From JANNNF01 sp040385825 (GTDB lineage Bacteria; Pseudomonadota; Alphaproteobacteria; Rhodobacterales; Rhodobacteraceae): a stretch of DNA of 64,000 nucleotides. Location: contig JAZKGQ010000009.1 in NCBI GenBank assembly GCA_040385825.1, positions 263,257 through 327,256 on the forward strand, read 5' to 3'. The notes beneath the pieces were generated by a model. It had not been told where the DNA came from. It did not search any database and saw nothing but the letters and a program-made list of their open reading frames with translations. Shown here one piece after another: positions 35,961 through 43,461 of the stretch. Within the stretch, counting starts at the first letter, position 1. Every line of letters begins with the position of its first letter. The position numbers and the translations under genes were made by a program.

Positions 35961-36665
35961 GTGTTCAAGCGGCGCACGCCACGATCATTCTGGGGCCGGA
36001 TGCGAGAGCTTGTCTACCCGCATGGCGGATTCCTGCGGGCGACGCGCTATGTCATTCACCGGATGCGCCGCCTGCCGGATGAACCGCACCGCGTGGCGCG
36101 GGGGATCTTTGCCGGCTGCCTGATCGGCTTTCTGCCGCTGCCGGGCATACAGTTCGTGGTGGCCGCGATGTTTGCCTGGGTGATCCGGGGCAATATCTTT
36201 GCGGCCCTGCTGGGCACCTTCAATTCAAACCCCATCACCACGCCGGTCTTTGCCGTGGCCTCGATCAGCCTTGGCCACTGGATGCTGGGGATCGAAACGC
36301 CGCTGACCTCGGAAGCCATCGGGCGCGCCTTTTATGATGCAGGCGACGATCTGTGGCGCAATGTCATGGCGATCTTCACCCCGGCAAAGGCGCATTGGGG
36401 CGGGCTGATGCAGTTCTGGGACACAATCTATGTGCCCTATCTTATCGGGTCCCTCGGGCCTGCGGTGATCCTGAGCCTGATCTTCTACTATCTGACCATC
36501 CCGGTCGTTCAGACCTATCAGAAGGCCCGCGCCGCCAAATCCAAGGAACGCAGCGAAAAACGCAGCCGCCTGCGTGCCGCGCTGACCGAGGCCACCGCGC
36601 GGCTGAAGGCAAAGACCGACGCCGCCCGTGAAAACAAGGATGACGATGCCCCCGACACGCATTAA
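35961..36665 (+). CDS. DUF2062 membrane protein
   Basis: The protein of about 234 residues has a DUF2062 domain: HRVARGIFAGCLIGFLPLPG near residue 44, then VVAAMFAWVIRGNI and GTFNSNPITTPVFAVAS, with three to four membrane segments and a second hydrophobic part near 160-180. The tail from 190 on is basic and charged (KSKERSEKRSRLR). The start may be GTG 35961 or TTG 35958. It lies between rsh and pdxJ in a well-conserved Rhodobacterales order. The function of the family is unknown. Confidence 0.85.
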   Translation: MFKRRTPRSFWGRMRELVYPHGGFLRATRYVIHRMRRLPDEPHRVARGIFAGCLIGFLPLPGIQFVVAAMFAWVIRGNIFAALLGTFNSNPITTPVFAVASISLGHWMLGIETPLTSEAIGRAFYDAGDDLWRNVMAIFTPAKAHWGGLMQFWDTIYVPYLIGSLGPAVILSLIFYYLTIPVVQTYQKARAAKSKERSEKRSRLRAALTEATARLKAKTDAARENKDDDAPDTH

Positions 36666-36704
36666 GTTGACGGCGTGACGAATGCAGGAAGGCAGGACCG
36701 TGCA

Positions 36705-37460
36705 ATGAAACCTCTGGGGCGTCTGCGGCTGGGTGTGAACATCGACCATGTGGCGACGCTGCGCAATGCGCGCGGGGCGGCCTGGCCCGATCCGCTGCGC
36801 GCCGCCCTGCTGGCCGAGGCCTCGGGTTCGGATGGCATCACCGCCCACCTGCGCGAAGACCGCCGCCACATCCGCGATGCGGATATCGAGGCGCTGATGG
36901 CGGGGATTTCCATTCCGCTGAACTTTGAATGTGCGGCGACGGCAGAGATGCAGGCCCTGGCGCTGCGCCACCGCCCCCATGCCGTCTGTCTTGTGCCCGA
37001 AAAGCGCGAGGAACGCACCACCGAAGGCGGGCTGGATGTGGCGGGCGACGAGGCCCGGCTGCGCGACTATATCGCCCCCCTGCGGGCGGCAGGCATCCGG
37101 GTGTCCATGTTCATCAGCCATCAGGCGGCGCAGATCGAGGCCTCGGCCCGCATCGGGGCGGCGGTGGTGGAACTGCACACGGGCCTTTATTCCGAACTGC
37201 ACGCCGATGGTCACGCGCAGGCCACCGACGCCGAATTGCGCGGCCTGATGCGGGGCGCACAGCTTGCGCACAGCCTGGGGCTGGAGGTGCACGCAGGCCA
37301 CGGTCTGACCTATGAAAACGTCGACCCGATTGCGGCGATGCCCGAGGTGATGGAGCTGAACATCGGCCATTTCCTGATCGGCGAGGCCGTGTTCCGCGGC
37401 CTTGGCCCGGCGCTGGAAGAAATGCGCCGCCGGATGGACGCAGCAAGGGGTGGGGCGTGA
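36705..37460 (+). CDS. pdxJ: Pyridoxine 5'-phosphate synthase
   Basis: PdxJ condenses 3-amino-2-oxopropyl phosphate and deoxyxylulose phosphate to pyridoxine phosphate, the last ring-forming step of vitamin B6 synthesis. Hallmarks are RLGVNIDHVATLRNARG at the start, DGITAHLREDRRHIRD, VCLVPEKREERTTEGGLDV, and VHAGHGLTYENV. ATG 36705 gives 251 residues, the family length; an earlier ATG at 36675 would add ten unmatched residues. A pair of palindromes separates it from acpS. Confidence 0.96.
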   Translation: MKPLGRLRLGVNIDHVATLRNARGAAWPDPLRAALLAEASGSDGITAHLREDRRHIRDADIEALMAGISIPLNFECAATAEMQALALRHRPHAVCLVPEKREERTTEGGLDVAGDEARLRDYIAPLRAAGIRVSMFISHQAAQIEASARIGAAVVELHTGLYSELHADGHAQATDAELRGLMRGAQLAHSLGLEVHAGHGLTYENVDPIAAMPEVMELNIGHFLIGEAVFRGLGPALEEMRRRMDAARGGA

Positions 37461-37490
37461 CCCTTGCGCTTTCAGAGACGTGCCCCAGAG

Positions 37491-37528
37491 TTCTTCGAAG
37501 AAATCTGCAAATTTCTTCGAAGAAATTT
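37491..37528. repeat. Two TTCTTCGAAGAA palindromes between pdxJ and acpS
   Basis: The 12-base palindrome TTCTTCGAAGAA occurs at 37491-37502 and 37513-37524, exactly 22 bases apart. The second is the core of a perfect 20-base palindrome AAATTTCTTCGAAGAAATTT (37509-37528) that ends nine bases before the acpS ATG. It may be an operator, an RNA hairpin near the acpS start, or a dispersed intergenic repeat. Confidence 0.7.
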
Positions 37529-37536
37529 GGCGCCCC

Positions 37537-37941
37537 ATGATCCTCGGTATCGGCACTGACCTTGCCAACATCGACCGCATCGCAGGCACCCTTGCCCGGT
37601 TTGGCGACCGTTTCCGGCACCGGGTGTTCACGGAGGGCGAGATTGCCAAGGCCGAAGGGCGGCGCGATGTGGCGGGCACCTATGCCAAACGCTGGGCCGC
37701 GAAAGAGGCCTGTTCCAAGGCGCTTGGCACCGGGCTGCGCATGGGCATCAACTGGAAGGACATGGTTGTCACCAATCTGCGGTCGGGCCAGCCGGTGATG
37801 CATGTCACGGGGTGGGCGGCGGAACGCCTGCAATCCATGACGCCCGAAGGCCACGAGGCCGTGATTCACGTCACCCTGACCGATGATCACCCCTGGGCGC
37901 AGGCCTTTGTGGTGATCGAGGCGCGGCCTTTGCGGCCATAA
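37537..37941 (+). CDS. acpS: Holo-[acyl-carrier-protein] synthase
   Basis: AcpS moves phosphopantetheine from CoA to acyl carrier protein. The 134-residue protein begins MILGIGTDLANIDRIAG, containing the metal-binding Asp8, and the second motif RWAAKEACSKALGTGL holds the conserved Glu and Lys. No clear purine-rich ribosome binding site is visible; the palindrome at 37509-37528 occupies that space. The long frame upstream of the ATG belongs to pdxJ. Confidence 0.95.
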   Translation: MILGIGTDLANIDRIAGTLARFGDRFRHRVFTEGEIAKAEGRRDVAGTYAKRWAAKEACSKALGTGLRMGINWKDMVVTNLRSGQPVMHVTGWAAERLQSMTPEGHEAVIHVTLTDDHPWAQAFVVIEARPLRP

Positions 37942-37953
37942 CGTCCCCGTAAC

Positions 37954-37982
37954 TTGACTCAGCCGACACACACGCGCATGTA
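37954..37982 (+). promoter_or_regulatory. Probable lepB-rnc-era promoter
   Basis: TTGACT (37954-37959), 17 bases, then CATGTA (37977-37982) form a housekeeping-type promoter about 30 bases before the lepB ATG. Confidence 0.55.
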
Positions 37983-38010
37983 GCGGCAAATTCACGACAG
38001 GCAGGACAGC

Positions 38011-38799
38011 ATGGCAAGCACACCAAAGGCCGAAGGCGGCATCGTCGAGACGATCAAGACGGTGGTCTACGCGCTGCTGATTGCGGGGGTGTTCCGCACG
38101 CTGTTCTTTCAGCCCTTCTGGATTCCGTCGGAATCGATGAAGGACACGCTGCTGATCGGCGACTTCCTGTTCGTGAACAAGATGGCCTATGGCTATTCCA
38201 AATACTCCTGCCCCTTTGCCATCTGTCCTTTGTCGGGTCGTGTGCTGGGGTCGGAACCCAAACGCGGCGATGTGGTGGTGTTTCGCCATCCGGTCAACGG
38301 GTCTGATTTCATCAAGCGGCTGATCGGTCTGCCGGGCGACACCATCCAGATGAAGAATGGCGTGCTGTTCCTGAATGGCGAGGAAGCCAAACAGACCCCG
38401 GATGGCGTGTTCGAGGAAGTGAACGAACCGCAAGGCCCGATGGCCAACCGCCCGCGCTGTGAAAACGGCCCGGTGGGCGAAGGCGGCCTCTGCCAGAAAT
38501 CGCGCTATGTGGAAACGCTGCCGGGTGGCTTCAGCCATGAGATTTTGAACATCGACACCAATGGGTTTGGCGACAATACCGATGTGTTCACCGTGCCTGC
38601 CGGGAATTACTTCTTCATGGGCGACAACCGCGACAACAGTCAGGACAGCCGCTATGGTCAGGCCGTGGGCGGCGTCGGGTTTGTGCCGGAAGAATACCTG
38701 ATCGGCCGCGCCGACCGGATCATGTTCTCGTCCGCGGGCACCTCGATGCTGTTCTTCTGGACCTGGCGGTCCGACCGCTTCTTCAAGGCGGTGGAGTGA
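38011..38799 (+). CDS. lepB: Signal peptidase I
   Basis: LepB cleaves signal peptides from exported proteins at the inner membrane. A membrane anchor lies at about residues 15-33, followed by the catalytic Ser42 in PSESMKDTLLIGD and the catalytic Lys102 in DFIKRLIGLPGD. The C-terminal block GNYFFMGDNRDNSQDSR is typical. A Cys-containing insert (YSCPFAICPLSG) and a loop with two further Cys are common in alphaproteobacterial LepB. Length 262. Its end overlaps the rnc start by four bases, as in many bacteria. Confidence 0.96.
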   Translation: MASTPKAEGGIVETIKTVVYALLIAGVFRTLFFQPFWIPSESMKDTLLIGDFLFVNKMAYGYSKYSCPFAICPLSGRVLGSEPKRGDVVVFRHPVNGSDFIKRLIGLPGDTIQMKNGVLFLNGEEAKQTPDGVFEEVNEPQGPMANRPRCENGPVGEGGLCQKSRYVETLPGGFSHEILNIDTNGFGDNTDVFTVPAGNYFFMGDNRDNSQDSRYGQAVGGVGFVPEEYLIGRADRIMFSSAGTSMLFFWTWRSDRFFKAVE

Positions 38800-39482
38800 A
38801 GCTGTCAGCCGACCTCCGGGCCTTCGAGGGCCGCATCGGACACAGCTTTCGCACGCCTGAACTGCTGCTGCGGGCGGTGACTCATGCCTCGATCAGTTCG
38901 GCCACCCGGCCCGACAATCAGCGGCTGGAGTTTCTGGGCGACCGGGTGCTGGGGCTGGTGATGGCCGAGGCGCTGCTGTCGGCCGACACCAAGGCCCCCG
39001 AGGGCCAGCTTGCCCCGCGTTTCAACGCCATGGTGCGCAAGGAAACCTGTGCCGATGTCGCCCGCGAAACCGGTCTGGGCGAGGTGCTGAAACTGGGCCG
39101 GTCGGAAATGATGTCGGGCGGGCGCCGCAAGGAGGCGCTGCTTGGCGACGCGATGGAGGCCCTGATTGCCGCCGTCTATCTGGACGGCGGTTTTGACGCC
39201 GCCCGTGCCCTGATCCTGCGGCTGTGGCGGGGGCGCATCGGCGCGGTCGATGCCGATGCCCGCGACCCCAAGACCGCCTTGCAGGAATGGGCGCAGGCCC
39301 GCGCCATGCCGCCCCCCACCTATGCCGAAACGGGCCGTGCCGGCCCTGACCACCAACCGATTTTCACCGTTGAGGTCCGTCTGGAAAATGGCGAGGCAGA
39401 ATCTGCCCGTGCCGGATCGAAACGCCTTGCAGAACAACAGGCCGCGCGGTCGCTACTGACGCGGTTGGAGAGTACCTCATGA
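38796..39482 (+). CDS. rnc: Ribonuclease III
   Basis: RNase III cuts double-stranded RNA, including rRNA precursors. The GTG at 38796 overlaps the lepB stop (GTGA). The signature NQRLEFLGDRVLGL with acidic catalytic residues is near 41, and a second block LLGDAMEALIAAVYLDGG near 112 supplies the Asp and Glu of the metal site. The double-stranded RNA-binding domain occupies about 157-225 (DPKTALQEWAQ to SKRLAEQQAARSLL). Length 228. It is coupled to era by an ATGA overlap. Confidence 0.96.
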   Translation: MKLSADLRAFEGRIGHSFRTPELLLRAVTHASISSATRPDNQRLEFLGDRVLGLVMAEALLSADTKAPEGQLAPRFNAMVRKETCADVARETGLGEVLKLGRSEMMSGGRRKEALLGDAMEALIAAVYLDGGFDAARALILRLWRGRIGAVDADARDPKTALQEWAQARAMPPPTYAETGRAGPDHQPIFTVEVRLENGEAESARAGSKRLAEQQAARSLLTRLESTS

Positions 39483-40393
39483 CCGAAACCAAAGCAGGCT
39501 TTGTGGCCCTGATCGGCGAGCCCAATGCGGGCAAGTCCACCTTGCTGAACCGGATGGTGGGGGCGAAAATCTCTATCGTCACGCATAAGGTGCAGACCAC
39601 CCGCACCCGCATTCGCGGCGTGTGCATGGAAGGCGCTGCCCAGATCGTGTTCGTCGACACCCCCGGCCTGTTTCGCCCCCGTCGCCGTCTGGACCGGGCG
39701 ATGGTCAAGGCTGCCTGGGGCGGGGCGACCGATGCCGATATCATCGTGCTGCTGATCGAGGCCCACCGGGGCAAGACCGAAGGTGTCTCGGCCATCATCG
39801 ACCGGATGCGCGACCAGATCCCGCAGGGGCAACCCGTGGCGCTGGCGATCAACAAGATCGACCGGGTCAAGGCCGAAACCCTGCTGGCCCTGGCCGAGGC
39901 GATGAACGAGGCGTTTCCCTTTGCGCAGACCTTCATGATTTCGGCCGAGAAAGGCTATGGCGTGGCCGATCTGCGCGAATGGCTGGCCAGCCTGTTGCCC
40001 GCCGGCCCGTGGTTCTACCCCGAGGATCAGATCGCCGATGTGCCGATGCGGATGATCGCGGCGGAAATGACGCGCGAAAAGCTGACCCTGCGTCTGCACG
40101 AGGAAATTCCCTATCAACTGACCGTGGAAACCGAGGCCTGGGAAGACAAGCCCGACGGGTCCACCCGCATTGACCAGATCGTCTATGTGAACCGCGATGG
40201 TCACAAGGGCATCGTTCTGGGCAACAAGGGCGAGACGATCAAGGGTGTCGGTCAATCGGCGCGGGCCGAGATCTCCGAATTTCTGGGGCGCACCGTGCAT
40301 CTGTTCTTGCAGGTCAAGGTACGGCCCAACTGGCTGGACGAACCCGAGCGTTACAACGAGATGGGCCTGAACTTCAAAGACGGCGATGCGTGA
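39479..40393 (+). CDS. era: GTPase Era
   Basis: Era is an essential GTPase that binds the 3' end of 16S rRNA and assists 30S assembly. GTPase motifs are GEPNAGKSTLLN (G1, near residue 13), the TTRTRIRG switch region, VDTPGLF (G3) and NKIDRV (G4). The C-terminal KH domain includes HKGIVLGNKGETIKGVG. Length 304. It is third in the lepB-rnc-era unit, linking rRNA cleavage and ribosome assembly. Confidence 0.97.
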   Translation: MTETKAGFVALIGEPNAGKSTLLNRMVGAKISIVTHKVQTTRTRIRGVCMEGAAQIVFVDTPGLFRPRRRLDRAMVKAAWGGATDADIIVLLIEAHRGKTEGVSAIIDRMRDQIPQGQPVALAINKIDRVKAETLLALAEAMNEAFPFAQTFMISAEKGYGVADLREWLASLLPAGPWFYPEDQIADVPMRMIAAEMTREKLTLRLHEEIPYQLTVETEAWEDKPDGSTRIDQIVYVNRDGHKGIVLGNKGETIKGVGQSARAEISEFLGRTVHLFLQVKVRPNWLDEPERYNEMGLNFKDGDA

Positions 40394-40421
40394 CGCAGCG
40401 CCGTCGCCTTAGGCCGCTGCA

Positions 40422-40757
40422 ATGACGGCGCGTCTGGCCAGCGGGCTGTGGGTTGCGGCCTATATGGCGCGGCTGCGGCTGGCGGCGATCCCGGCTTATC
40501 TGCTGGCGCGGGGTGATGACACGGCGGGCGCGGTGATCGTCAAGCTGGCCACGCTGGACGGTCAGGCGCAGGCGTTCGAGCGGGGCTTTGATCTGGCCAG
40601 CGGCGCGCGGGTCTGGCGGGTGCTGGTGGCGGGGGCCGAGGCCGAAGTGGACGCGGTGCTGGCGCGGCAACGGACAAGGGACCGCGATCTGTGGGTGATC
40701 GAGGTGGAAGACCGTGCCGGGCGCAGCTTGCTGGAGGAAGACGGGTTGTCAGGGTAA
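40422..40757 (+). CDS. DUF1491 protein
   Basis: The 111-residue protein fits the DUF1491 family of alphaproteobacteria: LASGLWVAAYMARLRLAAIPAY is preceded by a short head, and DRDLWVIEVEDRAGRSLLEEDG ends it. It lies 28 bases after era. Its 3' end overlaps the convergent membrane-protein gene by nine bases. No function is known. Confidence 0.8.
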   Translation: MTARLASGLWVAAYMARLRLAAIPAYLLARGDDTAGAVIVKLATLDGQAQAFERGFDLASGARVWRVLVAGAEAEVDAVLARQRTRDRDLWVIEVEDRAGRSLLEEDGLSG

Positions 40758-41360
40758 ACGCTTTGCCGCGGCCACGAGGCCTGCGCCAAAAGCCGCGAAA
40801 GCGGCCAGCATGACGGCCAGCCCGGCCGCCACCGTACCCCAGCCCGCTGTGTCCGCGTTCAGGAACGGATAGGCCCAGAACCCGGTCAGCGCCCCGCGGA
40901 TCAGCGCATAGGCCCCGTAAGCGGCAGGCCAGGCCAGCCAGACCGGAATATCCCGCAGGCTGATGCCTTTGGGCGCAAACATCCCCCACCAGACCAGCAC
41001 AAGTACCGGACCTGCCGTGTGCAGGCCCTGATCCGCCCACCATGCCATGCCGTGCGGTGCCCAAAGCCCCGACAGCAGCGCATGATAGATCAGGCCGGTC
41101 ATCCCCATCCACACCACCAGACCTGCCGCCAGTCGCGCGCTGACCGGCAGCCCCAGGGCCGCAGCGCCCATGGTCGCGGCCACCAGCATGTTGGTCAGAA
41201 TGGTGAAATACCCCGCCATCCGCCACAGGGTGTCCGGCACGGGCGCATCCCCCATCAGCCCCCGCGACACATCGAACTGCGCCCGCAGCGACAGCATGAC
41301 CGTGGTGAAGATCACGACGGCAGCCACACGGGCGGGGGTCAGGGGGCGGGGGGTGCGCAT
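40749..41360 (-). CDS. Pr6Pr-type six-helix membrane protein
   Basis: The 203-residue protein has six hydrophobic segments and the pattern of the Pr6Pr family: FTILTNMLVAATMG near residue 57, GLIYHALLSGLW, and DQGLHTAGPVLVLVWW with the conserved His. ATG 41360 is used; a GTG at 41396 would add twelve residues. It is convergent with and overlaps the DUF1491 gene by nine bases, and is divergent from recO with a gap of under 60 bases. Role unknown. Confidence 0.75.
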   Translation of the reverse strand: MRTPRPLTPARVAAVVIFTTVMLSLRAQFDVSRGLMGDAPVPDTLWRMAGYFTILTNMLVAATMGAAALGLPVSARLAAGLVVWMGMTGLIYHALLSGLWAPHGMAWWADQGLHTAGPVLVLVWWGMFAPKGISLRDIPVWLAWPAAYGAYALIRGALTGFWAYPFLNADTAGWGTVAAGLAVMLAAFAAFGAGLVAAAKRLP

Positions 41361-41416
41361 CGCGCCATAGTGCAACGGGACTTGCCCGATGTCCACGCAG
41401 GCCCGATACTGCCGCG

Positions 41417-42136
41417 ATGGAGTGGACAGACGAAGGAACGCTGTTGTCCATGCGCGCGCATGGCGAAAGCTCGGCGATCATCGAGGTGTTCACCTTGGCG
41501 CATGGCCGTCACGCAGGCGTGGTGCGCGGCGGGGCGTCGCGCAGGATGGCCCCCATCCTGCAACCCGGCGCGCAGGTGCAGGTCGCCTGGCGCGCCCGGC
41601 TGGAGGATCATCTGGGCGCATTTGTGGTGGAACCCGTCCGGTCACGGGCCGGGGTTCTGGGCGACCGGCTGGCCCTGTCGGGGCTGAACGCGGTCTGCGC
41701 CATGCTGCGCGCAGCCCTGCCGGAACGGGCGGCCTATCCGGCGCTGTGGCAGGCGACCATGGGCCTGCTGGACGCGCTGGAAACCGATGCGGGCTGGCCT
41801 GCGCGCTATCTGCGGTGGGAATTGCACCTGCTGGACGAGATCGGCTTTGGGCTGGACCTGTCCACCTGTGCGGTGACGGGCGGGCGGGACGATCTGGCCT
41901 ATGTCAGCCCGAAAACCGGGCGGGCGGTCAGCCGGGCCGGCGCAGGCGATTGGGCGGCACGGTTGCTGCCGTTGCCGGAATGCCTGTTGGGGCAGGGACC
42001 GGCATCAGGGGTGGAACTGGGGGAGGGGCTGGCCGTGACCGGGCATTTCCTGACCCGCGAACTGGGGCTGGCGCTGAACGGCCGCCCGCTGCCCGAGGCC
42101 CGCGCAAGGCTGCTGGATCTATTGACCCGGCCCTAG
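41417..42136 (+). CDS. recO: DNA repair protein RecO
   Basis: RecO loads RecA onto single-stranded DNA with RecR. The 239-residue protein begins MEWTDEGTLLSMRAHGESSAIIEVFT, the N-terminal OB domain, with HGRHAGVVRGGASRR following. The C-terminal helical part includes RYLRWELHLLDEIGFGLDL and a reduced zinc motif, only one Cys (STCAVTGG) being visible where four are often found. Closing the rnc-era-recO order is typical of the group. Confidence 0.93.
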   Translation: MEWTDEGTLLSMRAHGESSAIIEVFTLAHGRHAGVVRGGASRRMAPILQPGAQVQVAWRARLEDHLGAFVVEPVRSRAGVLGDRLALSGLNAVCAMLRAALPERAAYPALWQATMGLLDALETDAGWPARYLRWELHLLDEIGFGLDLSTCAVTGGRDDLAYVSPKTGRAVSRAGAGDWAARLLPLPECLLGQGPASGVELGEGLAVTGHFLTRELGLALNGRPLPEARARLLDLLTRP

Positions 42137-42212
42137 CTGCAACCGACGCCAAATGTCGCATCTGTGGCAGACTGTGCCCGATTTGCAGGCGCATATCGGG
42201 CGCATAAAGATC

Positions 42213-43436
42213 ATGGTCACACGCTATATCCCCCTTTTCCTGCGCCACAGCCCCACCCCTCGGGTGCAGAATTTTGCCTTGCTGGCAGGGCTGGATGCCG
42301 CAGTGCGCGGCACGCTGATTTCGGCCATGCCGCTGGCCGTGTATCAGGCGCTTGGCTCCGCCGAGGCCACCAGTCAGGTCTATTTCATCGCCGGACTCGT
42401 GGCGCTGGTCTGGGGGCTGATGGTGCCCTGGGCCACCCGGCACATTCCCCGGCGCTGGATGTATACGCTTGGCTGCGGGCTGTACCTGATCGGCATGGCG
42501 CTTGCGGTGCAGGGATCAGGCTGGGCCGTTCCTGCCGCGCTGATGTGCAATGCGATGGCGACGGTGACGATCTTTGTCTGCTTCAACGCCTATGTGCTGG
42601 ATTATGTGCAGCGCGCCGATCTGGGGCGGACGCAATCGTTGCAGATGGTCTATTCGGCGGCCCCCTGGGCCATCGGGCCGATGCTGGGGGTCTGGCTGCA
42701 TGACCTGTGGGCCCCGGCGCCCTTCCTGCTGGCGGGCGTGTTTGCCTGCGCGCTGCTGGTGGCGTTCTGGGTGCTGCGTCTGGGCAATGGCAAGCAGATC
42801 ACCCGCGCCAAGGGACCGGCGCTGAACCCGCTGGCCTATCTGGGGCGGTTCTTTGCGCAGCCAAGGCTGATTGCAGGCTGGATGTTTGCGGTGATGCGGT
42901 CCTGCGGCTGGTGGGTCTATGTGGTCTATCTGCCGATCTACTGCATCGAGGCGGGGCTCAGCGACAAGGTCGGCGGCATCGCCCTGTCCCTGACCAACGC
43001 GCTGCTGTTCGCCTCGCCGTTCATGCTGCGGCTGGTGCGGCGGATGTCGGTGCGCCGGTCGGTGCGGGTGGCGTTCGGGCTGTGCGGCGGGTTGTTCGTG
43101 GCCTCGGCGCTGGCCTCCGGGGTGCCGTTCGCCAGCGTGGGCTTCATGATGGCGGCATCGGTGTTTCTGGTGATGCTGGATGTGGTGGGCGGCCTGCCCT
43201 TCATGATGTCGGTCAAACCGTCCGAGCGGACCGAGATGTCGGCAGTCTATTCCAGTTTCCGCGATGTCTCGGGCATTCTGACGCCGGGCGGTGCGTGGCT
43301 GGTGCTGCTGGTGGCGCCGCTGCCGGGGATTTTTGCTGCGGCAGGGGTCGGGTTGCTGGCGTCGTTTGCGGTGGCGTCGCGGCTGCACCCCCGCCTGGGC
43401 ACCTTGCGCCCGTCACGCGGGCGGGTGCAGGCGTAG
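42213..43436 (+). CDS. MFS transporter
   Basis: About 407 residues with roughly twelve hydrophobic segments. A basic MFS-type loop follows the second helix (PWATRHIPRRWMYTLG) and a second lies near residue 280 (LRLVRRMSVRRSVRVAFG). ATG 42213 is preferred because the upstream extension from 42153 is hydrophilic and unmatched. The last bases of its TAG stop begin the palindrome at 43436. The substrate cannot be told from sequence. Confidence 0.8.
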   Translation: MVTRYIPLFLRHSPTPRVQNFALLAGLDAAVRGTLISAMPLAVYQALGSAEATSQVYFIAGLVALVWGLMVPWATRHIPRRWMYTLGCGLYLIGMALAVQGSGWAVPAALMCNAMATVTIFVCFNAYVLDYVQRADLGRTQSLQMVYSAAPWAIGPMLGVWLHDLWAPAPFLLAGVFACALLVAFWVLRLGNGKQITRAKGPALNPLAYLGRFFAQPRLIAGWMFAVMRSCGWWVYVVYLPIYCIEAGLSDKVGGIALSLTNALLFASPFMLRLVRRMSVRRSVRVAFGLCGGLFVASALASGVPFASVGFMMAASVFLVMLDVVGGLPFMMSVKPSERTEMSAVYSSFRDVSGILTPGGAWLVLLVAPLPGIFAAAGVGLLASFAVASRLHPRLGTLRPSRGRVQA

Positions 43437-43456
43437 GATGGGCAATCTGCCCATCC
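43436..43456. repeat. Stop-embedded palindrome GGATGGGC/GCCCATCC (copy 2)
   Basis: Identical over 21 bases to the element at 16966-16986 and again built onto the TAG stop, here of the MFS gene. It lies between two convergent genes, so it may serve as their shared end signal. Confidence 0.85.
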
Positions 43457-43461
43457 CCCGG

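Noticed and set aside
33782..35977. Minus-strand frame of 731 codons opposite rsh
   Set aside because: Shadow of rsh, which has all expected domains.
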